A stretch of DNA of 64,000 nt, from positions 930,001 to 994,000 of the forward strand of contig NZ_CP034909.1 in assembly GCF_008932245.1 (NCBI RefSeq). Direction: 5' to 3'. Below, piece after piece: positions 37,718 through 47,500 of the stretch. Below the pieces are notes generated by a model. That model was not told where the DNA came from. It saw nothing but the letters and a program-made list of their open reading frames with translations, and ran no database searches. Each line of letters opens with the position of its first letter. Position 1 is the first letter of the stretch. Source of the DNA: Sinorhizobium alkalisoli. GTDB taxonomy: Bacteria; Pseudomonadota; Alphaproteobacteria; Rhizobiales; Rhizobiaceae. The position numbers were made by a program, and so were the translations under genes.

Positions 37718-39004
37718 ATGCCCTTCCGATTTGTTCACACCGCCGACCTCCATCTTGATTCGCCCTTGCGCAGTCTGGCTCTCCGCAATGCCGAGCTCGC
37801 CAATCTCGTGCGAAACGCAACGCGCAATGCGCTGACCCGGATCGTCGATCTCTGCCTCGCGGAGGCCGTGGACGCGCTGTTGATCGCGGGGGATCTTTAC
37901 GATGGCACCCAGACCTCGATGAACACGGCGCTTTTTCTTGCCGGGGAACTTCGCCGTCTCGATGAGGCGGGCATCCGCACCTTCGTCATCAGGGGCAATC
38001 ACGACGCGCAATCGCAAGTGACGCGCGAGCTCACCCTGCCGGCCTCGGCCCACATCTTTTCCGGACGCAGCAAGCCGGTGCTCGCCAAGACCCTCGAAGA
38101 CGGCAGACCCGTGCACATCCACGGCATGAGCTTTGCCGATCCGCACGCAGCGGAGAGCCTGCTGCCGTACTTCCAGGCTCCGGTGGCCGGTGCCATCAAC
38201 ATAGGCATGCTGCACACCAGTCTTGCCGGCTCTGCGGGACATGATCCCTACGCCCCCTGCAGCCTCGCCGATCTTGAGCGGCATGGTTTCGATTACTGGG
38301 CCCTCGGCCATATCCACCAGCGGCAGGTGCACGGCCGGAACCCTTGCATCGTCATGCCCGGAATGCCGCAGGGCCGCGACATCAACGAGGCGGGCGTGAA
38401 GGGTGTCACGCTCGTCACGATTGATGAGGATGGCGACCCGTTCCTCGACGAACGGCCGATAGGCACGGCTGTTTTCGAGCGTCTCCGCGTCGACCTGACG
38501 GGCGTTGCCGACTGGCGCGCTATGCTGGCCGAAGCAGGGCGACAACTGTCGCTGCTGCGAAACGAAGTGCCGGCGGACAACCTTATCGTTCGGGTAGGCC
38601 TCAGCGGAACGACGCCGCTCGCCTGGCGCCTGCGGCGCGATGCCGATCTTGTGGAGGCGGAGATCGCCAATCTCGCCGCGGCGCTCGGCGGCTGCTGGAT
38701 CGAGAAAATCGAAATCCTGTGCCGCGAAGGCCGAAACGATGAAGGCCGCGTCGGAGCGGATCCGGTGGGCGAGCTTGCGGCACTGGTCGAGGGCGACGTT
38801 CTGCCCGCCTTCAGCTTTCGTTCCGAAATGAAGTCCGTTGCCGAGGAGCTTCTGCAGCACCTGCCGGCCGAGTTGCGCTCCCTCCTGGCGGCGGACGAAC
38901 AGAGACTCGAGGAACTGGTGCGCGATGCCGCGTTTGCGGGAAGTGCCGATGTTCTCTCGCACCTTCACGGACGTAGTGCAGGTGCGGGCGAGGGCATCGA
39001 CTGA
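37718..39004 (+). CDS. metallophosphoesterase, SbcD/Mre11-like exonuclease
   Basis: 428 aa. Mre11-type phosphoesterase motifs in order: FVHTADLHLDSP (Asp10, His12), LLIAGDLYDG, VIRGNHDAQ, and ALGHIHQRQV. It is the nuclease partner of the ATPase that follows; the pair resembles SbcCD or the YhaO-YhaN couple. ATG at 37718 gives the family N-terminus (MPFRFVHTADLH). The ATPase start overlaps its stop (TGATG at 39002-39006), so they are translationally coupled. Confidence 0.88.
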   Translation: MPFRFVHTADLHLDSPLRSLALRNAELANLVRNATRNALTRIVDLCLAEAVDALLIAGDLYDGTQTSMNTALFLAGELRRLDEAGIRTFVIRGNHDAQSQVTRELTLPASAHIFSGRSKPVLAKTLEDGRPVHIHGMSFADPHAAESLLPYFQAPVAGAINIGMLHTSLAGSAGHDPYAPCSLADLERHGFDYWALGHIHQRQVHGRNPCIVMPGMPQGRDINEAGVKGVTLVTIDEDGDPFLDERPIGTAVFERLRVDLTGVADWRAMLAEAGRQLSLLRNEVPADNLIVRVGLSGTTPLAWRLRRDADLVEAEIANLAAALGGCWIEKIEILCREGRNDEGRVGADPVGELAALVEGDVLPAFSFRSEMKSVAEELLQHLPAELRSLLAADEQRLEELVRDAAFAGSADVLSHLHGRSAGAGEGID

Positions 39005-42000
39005 TGCGGCTTAATCAGCTGCACCTCGTCCGGTACGGCAAGTTTACCGAGCGGAGCCTGGACCTCGGCGGCGCAAAGCCCGGCGAACCGGATTTTCACC
39101 TCGTATACGGACCGAACGAGGCGGGCAAATCCACGCTCTTTTCCGGCTTCCTCGATCTTCTCTTCGGCATCGACCGCAAGAGCCCCTACGGTTTCCTGCA
39201 CCCGTACCAGACGATGCGGATCGGCGGTCTCGTCGAGGCCGGCGGCCGCAGCCACCATGCCTATCGGGTCAAGCGCAACGCCAACAGTCTTGTCGGCCCG
39301 GACGAACAGCCTCTGCCGGACAACATCTTTTCCGCCGCGCTCGGTGCGGTCGACCGCGAGACCTATCGCATGATGTTCTCGCTCGACGACGAGAGCATCG
39401 AAGAGGGCGGCGAAGCCATCCTGAAGAGCGAGGGCGAACTGGGGGCGCTTCTGTTTTCCGCAAGCTCCGGCTTGCCGGACAGCACCGCGGCGCTCTCGAA
39501 TCTCAAAGGAGAGGCCGATGCTTTCTTCCGCCCCCAGGGGCGCAAGCATGGTCTGGCTGAGCTGAAGGCGGAGCTCGATGCGCTCAAGGCGGAGCGCAAA
39601 GCGATCGATGTGAATGCCCGCGACTATACCGCGCTACGCAAGGCGCTCGCAAAAGCGCGAGACCGGCACGAGGCAGCGGCGGAGACGCGCGCCGAACTGC
39701 GCGTCATCCGGGACCAGCTCCGTGCCAAACGCGACGCCCTGCCGCTTCTTGCGCGGCTTCGCACGGCTCGCGACGAGCTCGCATGCCGGGAGCCGTTGCC
39801 GGTGCCGCCGGCGGATTGGTGGCACGAGGTGCCGAAGCTGCGCAAACGCGAGGCCGAACTCGCCGCCAGGCTGCAGCAGTTGAACGAGGACCTGGAACGC
39901 CGTCGGCAGGAGCTCGAGGCGGTGCCGCGCGACGACCAGGCGCTTGCACTCTCGGAGCGGTTCGAGGCCCTTCGCGAGGCGGCGCTCGAGGCACGCTACC
40001 TGACAGCGGCCCGCGACATGCCCTCCCGTCGCGATGAACTGGCACGGACCGTTGCGGAAATCGACGCATGCCTGATCCGTCTTGGAGAGGCGGGCAATAG
40101 CGAGCCCGCATCGCTCCTGCTGCCGGCCGCGCACGCGGCGCGGCTCCAGGAACTGGTCCACCGCCACGCCAGCCTTTCGGAAAGGCTGACGGCAACGGGT
40201 AAAGAGGCTGAGAGTGCGAGGGTCGATCGGCAGGAAGCGGAGCGCGAGCTCGCCGACGTGAAGGGTAGTGCCGCGGATCCGGCCCCGCTTGCCGATCGCT
40301 TGCATGTCCTACGCCAGACCGACTGCCATCTGCGCCGGCAGACGGCGGCACTGGAAGCGGCACGGCTGGAGACGGCACTTGAAGACGTGTTGGACGCCCT
40401 GCGGCCTTTCGCCGGCAGCGCCGACGATTTGTCGGCCCTGACGATTCCGGCGCCCGGCGTGATCGAAGCATGGCGGGCGCAAGACGCGGCCCTGTCCGAG
40501 CGCCGGCTCCGGCTCGATGACAGGATCGCGGACGAGACCGAGCGGCAGGCCGGAGATGAGGCGCGCCTCGCCGCGCTCGGCGCCGATGGCGCCGTCGTCG
40601 ACGATGCGGCGGCGGGCGAGCTGCGGAGACGGCGCGATCTTGCCTGGCAGGCCCACCGCAACGGTCTCGACGCTGCGACCGCCTTGGCTTTCGAGACCGC
40701 GTTGAAGGCAGACGACGCGGCCTGCGCGCTCCGCCTGGCGCAGGCGGAGCGGGTGGCCGCAATGCGTGGACTGACGCTTGCGATCGCTGAACGGCGTGCC
40801 CGCCTGCAAGCGTTGGAAACACAGAAAGAAGCGGTGACCGCGGAGCGGCAATGCCTGAGCGCAGCCGTGGCGTCTGCCGCAGAGGGGTGCGGCTTACCTA
40901 ACGGCACCATGCTGCCGCAACTGGAGGCCTGGCTCTCGGCGCGCGCGACGGCCCTGGAGCTGCGCGCGGATTTGCGGTCCGCCCGGCAGGCGCATGACGG
41001 CGCCACCGAACAGGAGAATGCGGCGCTGTGTGGTTTGGGAACCGAACTGAAACGCTTCGGCGTGGCCGAAAACCTGCCCGAGCGGTTCGACGAGCTGCTT
41101 GCCTTCGCGGAACGGCTCCTCTCCGAGGCCCAGGCGGCCTCGGCCGCGCGCGGCGCTGCCATTGCCCGCTTCCGGCGGGCGTCCGAAGCCCTGGAAAGCC
41201 GGGAGGCCGCTTTCGCCGCGGCCCAAGCGGCGATCGGCGACTGGCAGCAAGAGTGGGCCGATGCACTGGCGGAGACCTGGCTAGCCCGGAGGCGCAAACG
41301 TCCGCTGCCGCACGAGATCGGTCCGGTGCTCGCCGCGCTCCAGGACTTCGACAAGCTTATGCAGAAGAAGGGTGAGCTCGATCATCGCATAGCCAGCATG
41401 CGCCGGGACCAAACCGCATTCGCCGAGGCGGTCGCGGATATCGCCGATGCCTTGGGGCATGTCGCCGACGGCGATGTGCTGGCACGTTTTGCCGGCGTCC
41501 GCGATCGGATCTCCGCGGCAAAGCGGGGGGAGGACCGGCGCCTTACGGCCTGCGGCGACATTGCCCGCCTGGAGGAGAGCCTCAGCGCGTTGCGCGACGA
41601 GGAGCGGCTCGATTACGCGACCAGAAAGGTGGTTCTCGACTTCTTCGGCTGTCCGTCGCTCGACGTGGCCGCCTTTTGCCTGGAGGCTGTGCGCGAGCAG
41701 GAGCGGCTCCGGCAAAGATGCGCCGAGCTGGAGGACGACCTGATGACGCGTCTCGCCGCACCCGCGGTTGGCGAAGCCGAGGCTCTGCTTGCGGCGCTCG
41801 ACCGGGCCGAACTCGGTGTCGAACTGGCACGTCTGGACGAGGCGATCGATGCGGCTGACCGTGACGTCAGCGAGTTACATGCGGAGGTGCGCAGCAAGGA
41901 GCGGGCGCTGGCCGAGGTGGAGGGTGGCGACAGGGCTGCCGAATTGGAGCAGCGGCAGCGGACCCTTCTTCTGGAAATCGAGAGCAAGGCGATCGGCTAT

Positions 42001-42465
42001 CTGCGGCTGCGGGCAGGCGTGGCGGCCGCCGAGCACGCCCTCCGGCTGTTCCGCGAGCGCCACCGCAGCGCCATGATGCAGCGCGCCTCGCGCACTTTCG
42101 CGCATATTAGCGGCGGCGAGTATTCCGGCCTCTCGACGCAAGCCGACAGGGGGCAGGAGTTTCTCATTGCCAATCCGTCTGACGGCGGATCGAAGCTCGC
42201 AGCCGACCTCTCGAAAGGCACCCGTTTCCAGCTCTACCTGGCGCTCCGCATCGCCGGCTACCACGAGGTCGCGGCGGCCCGCGAGACGCTGCCCTTCATC
42301 GCCGACGATATCATGGAGACCTTCGATGACAACCGCGCCGGCCGCGCCTTCGAATTGATGGCGGAGATGGCGCGGGTCGGCCAGGTGATCTACCTGACAC
42401 ACCACGAACATCTTTGCGACATTGCCCGCAAAGCCTGCCCGACGGTCGAGATTCATCGGCTGTGA
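39004..42465 (+). CDS. AAA ATPase, SbcC/YhaN-like
   Basis: 1153 aa. Walker A GPNEAGKS at residues 36-43 near the N-terminus, then a long coiled-coil rich middle, and a C-terminal ATPase half with ARRTF-HISGGEY signature, SKGTRFQLYLALRIAG and Walker B LPFIADDIMETFDDNRAG. It acts with the upstream nuclease in DNA end processing. Length and the GGEYSGL region match the YhaN group rather than classical SbcC, which has a zinc-hook. No zinc-hook CxxC was seen in the middle. Confidence 0.88.
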   Translation: MRLNQLHLVRYGKFTERSLDLGGAKPGEPDFHLVYGPNEAGKSTLFSGFLDLLFGIDRKSPYGFLHPYQTMRIGGLVEAGGRSHHAYRVKRNANSLVGPDEQPLPDNIFSAALGAVDRETYRMMFSLDDESIEEGGEAILKSEGELGALLFSASSGLPDSTAALSNLKGEADAFFRPQGRKHGLAELKAELDALKAERKAIDVNARDYTALRKALAKARDRHEAAAETRAELRVIRDQLRAKRDALPLLARLRTARDELACREPLPVPPADWWHEVPKLRKREAELAARLQQLNEDLERRRQELEAVPRDDQALALSERFEALREAALEARYLTAARDMPSRRDELARTVAEIDACLIRLGEAGNSEPASLLLPAAHAARLQELVHRHASLSERLTATGKEAESARVDRQEAERELADVKGSAADPAPLADRLHVLRQTDCHLRRQTAALEAARLETALEDVLDALRPFAGSADDLSALTIPAPGVIEAWRAQDAALSERRLRLDDRIADETERQAGDEARLAALGADGAVVDDAAAGELRRRRDLAWQAHRNGLDAATALAFETALKADDAACALRLAQAERVAAMRGLTLAIAERRARLQALETQKEAVTAERQCLSAAVASAAEGCGLPNGTMLPQLEAWLSARATALELRADLRSARQAHDGATEQENAALCGLGTELKRFGVAENLPERFDELLAFAERLLSEAQAASAARGAAIARFRRASEALESREAAFAAAQAAIGDWQQEWADALAETWLARRRKRPLPHEIGPVLAALQDFDKLMQKKGELDHRIASMRRDQTAFAEAVADIADALGHVADGDVLARFAGVRDRISAAKRGEDRRLTACGDIARLEESLSALRDEERLDYATRKVVLDFFGCPSLDVAAFCLEAVREQERLRQRCAELEDDLMTRLAAPAVGEAEALLAALDRAELGVELARLDEAIDAADRDVSELHAEVRSKERALAEVEGGDRAAELEQRQRTLLLEIESKAIGYLRLRAGVAAAEHALRLFRERHRSAMMQRASRTFAHISGGEYSGLSTQADRGQEFLIANPSDGGSKLAADLSKGTRFQLYLALRIAGYHEVAAARETLPFIADDIMETFDDNRAGRAFELMAEMARVGQVIYLTHHEHLCDIARKACPTVEIHRL

Positions 42466-42600
42466 GGGCAGGGCGGAGGCCGCAGCTTGGATGTGCCCGA
42501 CCACCCCGCCCAAAAAGGGAGTTCCAAGTGCGGACGATTGGTCATAGCGTGCGGGAACGCAGGACGAAAATGCGCCATTGCACCCAGGAGGGAATTCCGG

Positions 42601-42999
42601 ATGGAGATCTATGAATGTGGATCAAGGCCCTCGCTGCACGGCCCGGCCGAGTATTTTCGAGGAGCCGTGCGTCAGGACCCGGGGATCGAGGCGCCGGCAC
42701 CCGCACGGGTCCGCATGGTAACGGTGACCTTCGAGCCCGGCGCGCGCACAGCATGGCACACGCATCCGCTCGGACAGACCCTGGTCGTCACCGCCGGCCG
42801 TGGCCTCGCACAAAGCTGGGGCGGGCCTCTGCGCGAGATCCGCGCCGGCGACGTCGTCTGGTTTCCGCCGGGCGAGAAACACTGGCACGGCGCCGCCGCC
42901 GAGACCGCGATGACCCACATCGCCATCCAGGAAGTGCTCGACGGCAAGGCGGTGGACTGGCTCGAGCATGTGACGGACGAGCAATATCGCGGAGGGTGA
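42601..42999 (+). CDS. cupin-domain protein ((R)-mandelonitrile lyase-like)
   Basis: 132 aa single cupin. [21 protein letters not shown] supplies the metal-binding histidines and [17 protein letters not shown] the second motif. The group is close to TM1287-like cupins annotated as cyanohydrin lyases, a label that need not reflect function. ATG at 42601 is chosen since GGAGGG precedes it; an upstream reading is not conserved. It lies 66 bases from the convergent L,D-transpeptidase gene. Confidence 0.85.
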   Translation: MEIYECGSRPSLHGPAEYFRGAVRQDPGIEAPAPARVRMVTVTFEPGARTAWHTHPLGQTLVVTAGRGLAQSWGGPLREIRAGDVVWFPPGEKHWHGAAAETAMTHIAIQEVLDGKAVDWLEHVTDEQYRGG

Positions 43000-43065
43000 G
43001 CGGAGCGGCCACCCCATGTGTGCACTGGCAAATGGAGCATCTCGCTTCCACCACTTGCCAAGAAA

Positions 43066-43734
43066 CTAGAGGACGACGACTTTGGCCCCGATCCTCACCC
43101 TTTCATAGAGGTCAATGACGTCCTCATTCGACATGCGAAAGCAGCCTGACGATGAGGCGCGGCCGACGCTTTCTGGCTCGTTCGAACCATGGATGCGATA
43201 GAGAGTGTTGCCGAGGTAGAGAGCCCGCGCACCGAGCGGATTGTCGGGCCCGCCTACCATATGAGCGGGCAGGTCTGGTCTTCGGGCGCGCATGCCTGCG
43301 GGTGGGCGCCAATCCGGCCAGGAACGCTTGGCGGTCACCATCTCAGTTCCATGCCAGCCATAGCCTTCACGGCCGACGCCCACGCTGTAGCGAATGGCCG
43401 TTCCGCCCGGCTCAATGTAATAGAGAGCATATGCGGTCGTGTCGATGACCACCGTGCCGGGAGCTTCCGCTGTGCCATAAGCCACCCTATGCCTCGGCAC
43501 GAAGGCGGTTGTCTCGCGGTAAAGATATTTTTCGCGGTACTGTCGCGGCGGGTGGGCGGGCAGCGACATCAGAAACTCGATGTAGCCCCCTTCGATCCAG
43601 ACCCGCTTGTTTTTCTTGTCCAACAACGGCGGCGAAGGCTGCTCGGCATACACGTGACCGGCCACCGCCAATGAAAGTGCGGTCAAGATCAGCGGACCCA
43701 AGACACGCCTCGCCAGTGTTCGCAAATCGGGCAT
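43066..43734 (-). CDS. L,D-transpeptidase (YkuD family), last gene of the T3SS operon
   Basis: 222 aa. A signal peptide (VLGPLILTALSLAVAGHVYA) exports it to the periplasm. The YkuD domain follows with YALYYIEPGG, YSVGVGREGYGW and the catalytic segment IHGSNEPESVGRASSSGCFR, with His182 and Cys198. Such enzymes cross-link or trim peptidoglycan through L,D bonds, or attach proteins to it. It starts only 28 bases after sctU on the same strand, so it is probably in the T3SS operon and could open or anchor the wall around the apparatus. That role is inference. Confidence 0.93.
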   Translation of the reverse strand: MPDLRTLARRVLGPLILTALSLAVAGHVYAEQPSPPLLDKKNKRVWIEGGYIEFLMSLPAHPPRQYREKYLYRETTAFVPRHRVAYGTAEAPGTVVIDTTAYALYYIEPGGTAIRYSVGVGREGYGWHGTEMVTAKRSWPDWRPPAGMRARRPDLPAHMVGGPDNPLGARALYLGNTLYRIHGSNEPESVGRASSSGCFRMSNEDVIDLYERVRIGAKVVVL

Positions 43735-43762
43735 GTGAAGCTCTCCATCGACATTGAGGCGC

Positions 43763-44800
43763 TCAAATCAAACCGTTGGCTACCAGGGCATTCGCTACCT
43801 GCTGGAAAAGACGGTCTGGAACCGGTGCCCCGATGGGCGTGTTTTCGAGATCGGCGGCCAGAGCCGCATCGACTGTCAACGGAATGCCCTTTTCCCTGGC
43901 CTGATCTCGCATCGATGACCCGGCCGCGCCGGCAGCACGGCAGACGATCAGCGGAACGGGTGTTTCGCCGCGGACATACCGGATCCCGACCACTCCCGAC
44001 CGCGCGTCGCCGATCAACAGTACGGCATTGGCAAGACCGGTTTTGCTCATGCCGAGCAGGCGCGCGAGTTTGCGGCGCTCCTGCCTCATGAGCGGATCGC
44101 CTTCCGTATCCTTGTGCTCACGTTTACTCTCGGACTTCGTCATGCGCATTTCGCGCAGGAATAACCAGCGTTGCAGAAAGACATCGAAAGTGCCCATGAC
44201 GATGAAGGCGGCGATTGCGATAAAGGCCGTGGTCTTGAGCATGGTGAGGGCGAGTGCGTGCAGGCACAGGAAGCCGCATGTCGGCGCTTGGAACAAGGCC
44301 TTGAGACCCGCATAGAAGACCACGGAAAAGGCAACCGAAAGCGCCAGGATCTTGAACAGAGCCTTGCCGAACTCGACGACGCTTTTCAGCGAGGTCAGGC
44401 GCTTCAAACCCGTCGCCGGATTGATGCGGCTGAAATCCGGTTCGACGGGTTTTCCGGAGAATACGAATCCTCTGGTGATCGCGACATTGGTGGCCAGAGC
44501 CGCGACGATCGTTATTCCGAGGATGGGCAGCACCGTGGTCCAGAGGGCGTCGACAGCGACAGTGCTCAGTCGGTACCAGACACTCGTGAACGGACGCTCG
44601 TAGATATGCGACGCCTCGTCGAGCAAGATGTCGATCTTCACCCGCAGACGCGGAGCGACATAGAAGAGATAAAGGGTGCAGAAGAGAATGACGATGCCCG
44701 AGACCATGTCCGGGCTGTGAAGGACCTGGCCTTTCTTGCGGGCATCCCGGATCTTCTTCTCAGAAGCCGGAAGGGATTTCTCTTCGCTTGTCTCGCTCAT
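43763..44800 (-). CDS. sctU: T3SS export apparatus protein SctU (FlhB/YscU family), NPTH motif absent
   Basis: 345 aa. The N-terminus EKKIRDARKKGQVLHSPDM, four membrane segments (about 33-50, 86-108, 150-170, 190-205) and the linker KSESKREHKDTEGDPLMRQE identify the family. The C-terminal domain has VGIRYVRGETPVPLIV and PVPDRLFQQVANAL. Where other members carry the autocleavage motif NPTH, this one reads DARS (residues 265-268, coordinates 43997-44008), so the self-cleavage that switches substrate specificity should not happen in the usual way. It overlaps the preceding TPR lipoprotein gene by four bases. It sits away from sctRST, unlike many T3SS. Confidence 0.95.
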   Translation of the reverse strand: MSETSEEKSLPASEKKIRDARKKGQVLHSPDMVSGIVILFCTLYLFYVAPRLRVKIDILLDEASHIYERPFTSVWYRLSTVAVDALWTTVLPILGITIVAALATNVAITRGFVFSGKPVEPDFSRINPATGLKRLTSLKSVVEFGKALFKILALSVAFSVVFYAGLKALFQAPTCGFLCLHALALTMLKTTAFIAIAAFIVMGTFDVFLQRWLFLREMRMTKSESKREHKDTEGDPLMRQERRKLARLLGMSKTGLANAVLLIGDARSGVVGIRYVRGETPVPLIVCRAAGAAGSSMRDQAREKGIPLTVDAALAADLENTPIGAPVPDRLFQQVANALVANGLI

Positions 44801-45648
44801 GTCACGTCATCTTTGGACGATGCCAAGAGGCCTATCTCCTGAGCGCGCTTGGCAGGATCCGAAATTGACCGCAATTTCGCAGCTTTCGCCAGAATTTGGT
44901 TCTTCTGCTTGGCCGACATGTCGGGCACGTCGAAGGCGCGTGCCTTCTCCGTCTCGCCGGCCATCGCGAGCACGATCAAATAATTGAGGAAGTGCCGTTT
45001 TTGCGCGAGCGGTGACCCGACCACGCTGCTCATATGGGTCACGGCCCGTGGTAGATCGTTCGAAAGTGCCTCGGCTAATGCCAGATTGGTTGTTGTGTCC
45101 AGATTGGCGGGTTGGAGCGACAGGGCTTTGGAAAAGGCCTCTTCTGCCCCCGCGCCATTGCCGCTGAAGACGAGGGCGGTTCCCAGTCGATTGTAGGCGA
45201 CGACGGAGTTCAGCGCCTGCGCCGCCGGGGCGAGGGTCCGCGCGGCTGACTGGGCTTCGCCTTTGCGCAATTGCGCGGTACCCAGCCCGAGCAGCGCCTG
45301 CGCGTCGTTGGGGTTTATCTGCAGGGCCGTGCGGAAAGCCTCTTCCGCACCCTCCACATCGCCAGCCTTAAGGCGCGCATTGCCGACGCGCACGCGCAGC
45401 GACACGTCGCTCGGCGCATTGTCGGCGGCGCGCTCGAAAAGCGCGAGGGCCGTCGCACTTTCCCCTTTGGCCTCGATGCTCTCAGCAATGCTGAGCAACT
45501 TCGTCTGCTCGCTCGACGATTTCTCCATTTCTTTTTCGGCAGCCGTCGTCGTGCATGAGGAAAGTGCAAGCAATGCAATGAGAGCGGCAATGCTCCTCTT
45601 TTTGCCGACCCCATGCAAGCGGAATTGTAGGAAGGAACGTGGCGTCAT
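44797..45648 (-). CDS. TPR lipoprotein (TadD-like) of the T3SS operon
   Basis: 283 aa. A lipoprotein signal (IAALIALLALSSC) is followed by TPR repeats, for example LRVRVGNARLKAGDVEGAEEAFRTAL and AYNRLGTALVFSGNGAGAEEAF, ending in a helical tail. TadD-type TPR lipoproteins help assemble Tad secretins, and here the gene lies next to a CpaC-like secretin and a CpaD-like lipoprotein. A pilotin/assembly role in the outer-membrane ring is likely. ATGA overlaps link it to its neighbours on both sides. The n-region before the hydrophobic core is long, so a later GTG start is possible. Confidence 0.75.
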   Translation of the reverse strand: MTPRSFLQFRLHGVGKKRSIAALIALLALSSCTTTAAEKEMEKSSSEQTKLLSIAESIEAKGESATALALFERAADNAPSDVSLRVRVGNARLKAGDVEGAEEAFRTALQINPNDAQALLGLGTAQLRKGEAQSAARTLAPAAQALNSVVAYNRLGTALVFSGNGAGAEEAFSKALSLQPANLDTTTNLALAEALSNDLPRAVTHMSSVVGSPLAQKRHFLNYLIVLAMAGETEKARAFDVPDMSAKQKNQILAKAAKLRSISDPAKRAQEIGLLASSKDDVT

Positions 45649-46055
45649 TCTTCACCTGTAGTGTTTGTCACCGCGCGGCGCCTGCGGCCCTCCTCGCTGT
45701 ATCCGTCGAGATAGTTCTTGGCGGCGCGCGCTACCGGAGCAGCCATTGCCGGACCCATCTGGCGGCCCTGGATGAGATCTCCCTGGTTCTGTGCCATGAA
45801 CTGCAGATTGAGGTTGTTGGCGCAGCCGGACGGCAGGTAGAGCGGCTGATCGGCAGTGTCGGGGGTGATGCAGGCGTCGGGTACCAGAACCTGACTCTCC
45901 GCCTCGTCATAGCCCTTGCGTACGATGCCGGCTTTCGCCGGTGCCCCGCGCATCGAAACATAGCTGTAGTTCGGAGAATAGGGCTGTGGATGTGAACCAC
46001 TGCAGGCGACCGCGGTGAGCGATAGGGCCACTGCCAGCACGAGACGGGCCTCCAC
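45645..46055 (-). CDS. CpaD-like lipoprotein of the T3SS operon
   Basis: 136 aa. Lipoprotein signal RLVLAVALSLTAVAC. The C-terminal half, with YLPSGCANNLNLQFMAQNQGDLIQGR, matches the CpaD pattern (GC..NLA.M...P.DLL..R) from Tad pilus assembly. GTG at 46053-46055 is preferred as start because AGGAG is seven bases upstream. An ATG at 46088 that overlaps the secretin gene end is possible. It lies between the secretin and TPR lipoprotein genes and probably guides or stabilises the secretin. Confidence 0.7.
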   Translation of the reverse strand: MEARLVLAVALSLTAVACSGSHPQPYSPNYSYVSMRGAPAKAGIVRKGYDEAESQVLVPDACITPDTADQPLYLPSGCANNLNLQFMAQNQGDLIQGRQMGPAMAAPVARAAKNYLDGYSEEGRRRRAVTNTTGEE

Positions 46056-46077
46056 CGCACCACTCCTTTCTGGACGA

Positions 46078-47421
46078 TCATTCCACATAAAAGCCGTATC
46101 CTTTGTTGACGACGGGCTTGTTCTTGTTTCGCGGCGAGGTAATGGCACCGGAGGGACTGTCCAGCGGCGTTTTCATCTTTCGTTCGGAGGTTGGCGAGAC
46201 CAGATACGGCGTGATCAGGATGACAAGTTCGGTCTCGTTGCGCTGGAACCGCTTGGACTTGAACAGTTCTCCGAGAATCGGGACGTCGCCGACGACAGGG
46301 GTCTTGTTCAGCGTCTGCGATTCCTGCCGCTGGAATAGACCTGCAATTGCAAAGGTCTGGCCGCTGCCGACCTCGACCGTCGTGTCAGCCCGGCGAATTC
46401 GCAAGGACGGCACCACAAGTCCGCCGATTGAAACCACACTGTCCTGGGAAACGCTGCTGACTTCCGGGCGCACCTGCAGCGCGATGCGGTTGTTTGGCAG
46501 GAGTGTCGGCGTGAACTGGAGCGAGACGCCGAACTGCTTGTATTCTATACCGATCTGGTCGTTACCGACTGGCACCGGCACCGGAATTTCACCTCCGGCG
46601 AGGAAGCTGGCGGTTTGGCCGGTGACGGCGGTTATGTTCGGCTCCGCCAAAATCGTCAATATTCCGTTCGCCTGGAGCGCGTCCAACAGCACGTTGACGT
46701 TCACATGATCGCCCCTGGCGCCAATAGAGATGCCGGTATCGTCCTCATTGCTGGCGCCTCCAGTCCGGACGATGCCGAAGGAGAATGAGCCGCTGTTGAC
46801 GAAGACACTCCAATCGATGCCGAAGCGCGTCAGCTCGTTGCGGGCGACTTCGGCAAAGCGTACGCGAATATTGACCTGGTTGGTCCCGGCAATCGTCGTG
46901 TTGTTGAGCGCCGGCTTGTCCGGGGTGGAGTAGCTCTCGAGGACATTTTCCATGTCCATCGCTTCGCCAACATTGCGGGTCTGCCCGGTGCCGACATATT
47001 GACCGCCGAAAAGGCTTATGTCGACTTTAGTGGTTGGCTGTAGCGCTAGAGCCGATTGCTCCGCGGCGCGCGGGTTTCCGCTGACGCGGACCTGCACGGT
47101 GCCGCGTGTGCTTTGATCGGCGCTCAAGGCAATCAGATTCGTGTCGCCTATTTTCGTTGCGTAGATATAGACCACGCCCGGTGAGACGACGCGCACGTCG
47201 GCGATTGCCGTATCCGCGAGAAAAACCGACTCGACCGGTTCGTCGAAACGCAGGATCTGACCCTGTCCAACGGTGAGTTCGAGCACCTGGCCGTTGATGG
47301 CGTCGACCTTTACCTGCGCATTCACCGGCGGCGCGAGAACGCCGGACGAAAGCATCAACATCAGGATGAATGTAATCAGTTCCCCTGCGGCAATCGCGCG
47401 AAAACTTCGCAAGCTCAGCAT
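46078..47421 (-). CDS. rhcC2: T3SS outer-membrane secretin of CpaC/Tad type (RhcC2)
   Basis: 447 aa. Signal peptide at the N-terminus, then a CpaC-like N-domain (GQILRFDEPVESVFLADTAI ... VYIYATKIGDTNLIAL). The secretin domain spans about 240-420, with AEPNITAVTGQTASFLAGGE, RIRRADTTVEVGSGQTFAIAG and VPILGELFKSKRFQRNETEL. It lacks the N0-N1 domains of a classical SctC, which are instead encoded by rhcC1 at 51944. It forms the outer-membrane channel. The resemblance to Tad pilus secretins is stronger than to typical SctC. AGGAAA precedes the start. 80 bases separate it from sctV. Confidence 0.88.
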   Translation of the reverse strand: MLSLRSFRAIAAGELITFILMLMLSSGVLAPPVNAQVKVDAINGQVLELTVGQGQILRFDEPVESVFLADTAIADVRVVSPGVVYIYATKIGDTNLIALSADQSTRGTVQVRVSGNPRAAEQSALALQPTTKVDISLFGGQYVGTGQTRNVGEAMDMENVLESYSTPDKPALNNTTIAGTNQVNIRVRFAEVARNELTRFGIDWSVFVNSGSFSFGIVRTGGASNEDDTGISIGARGDHVNVNVLLDALQANGILTILAEPNITAVTGQTASFLAGGEIPVPVPVGNDQIGIEYKQFGVSLQFTPTLLPNNRIALQVRPEVSSVSQDSVVSIGGLVVPSLRIRRADTTVEVGSGQTFAIAGLFQRQESQTLNKTPVVGDVPILGELFKSKRFQRNETELVILITPYLVSPTSERKMKTPLDSPSGAITSPRNKNKPVVNKGYGFYVE

Positions 47422-47500
47422 TCCATTTCCTATTCGTTCCCCTCACCAGCGCCCCCGCGCAGGCAATACCCAACTATGTCTCCTGGCGGCCACCGTGAAG

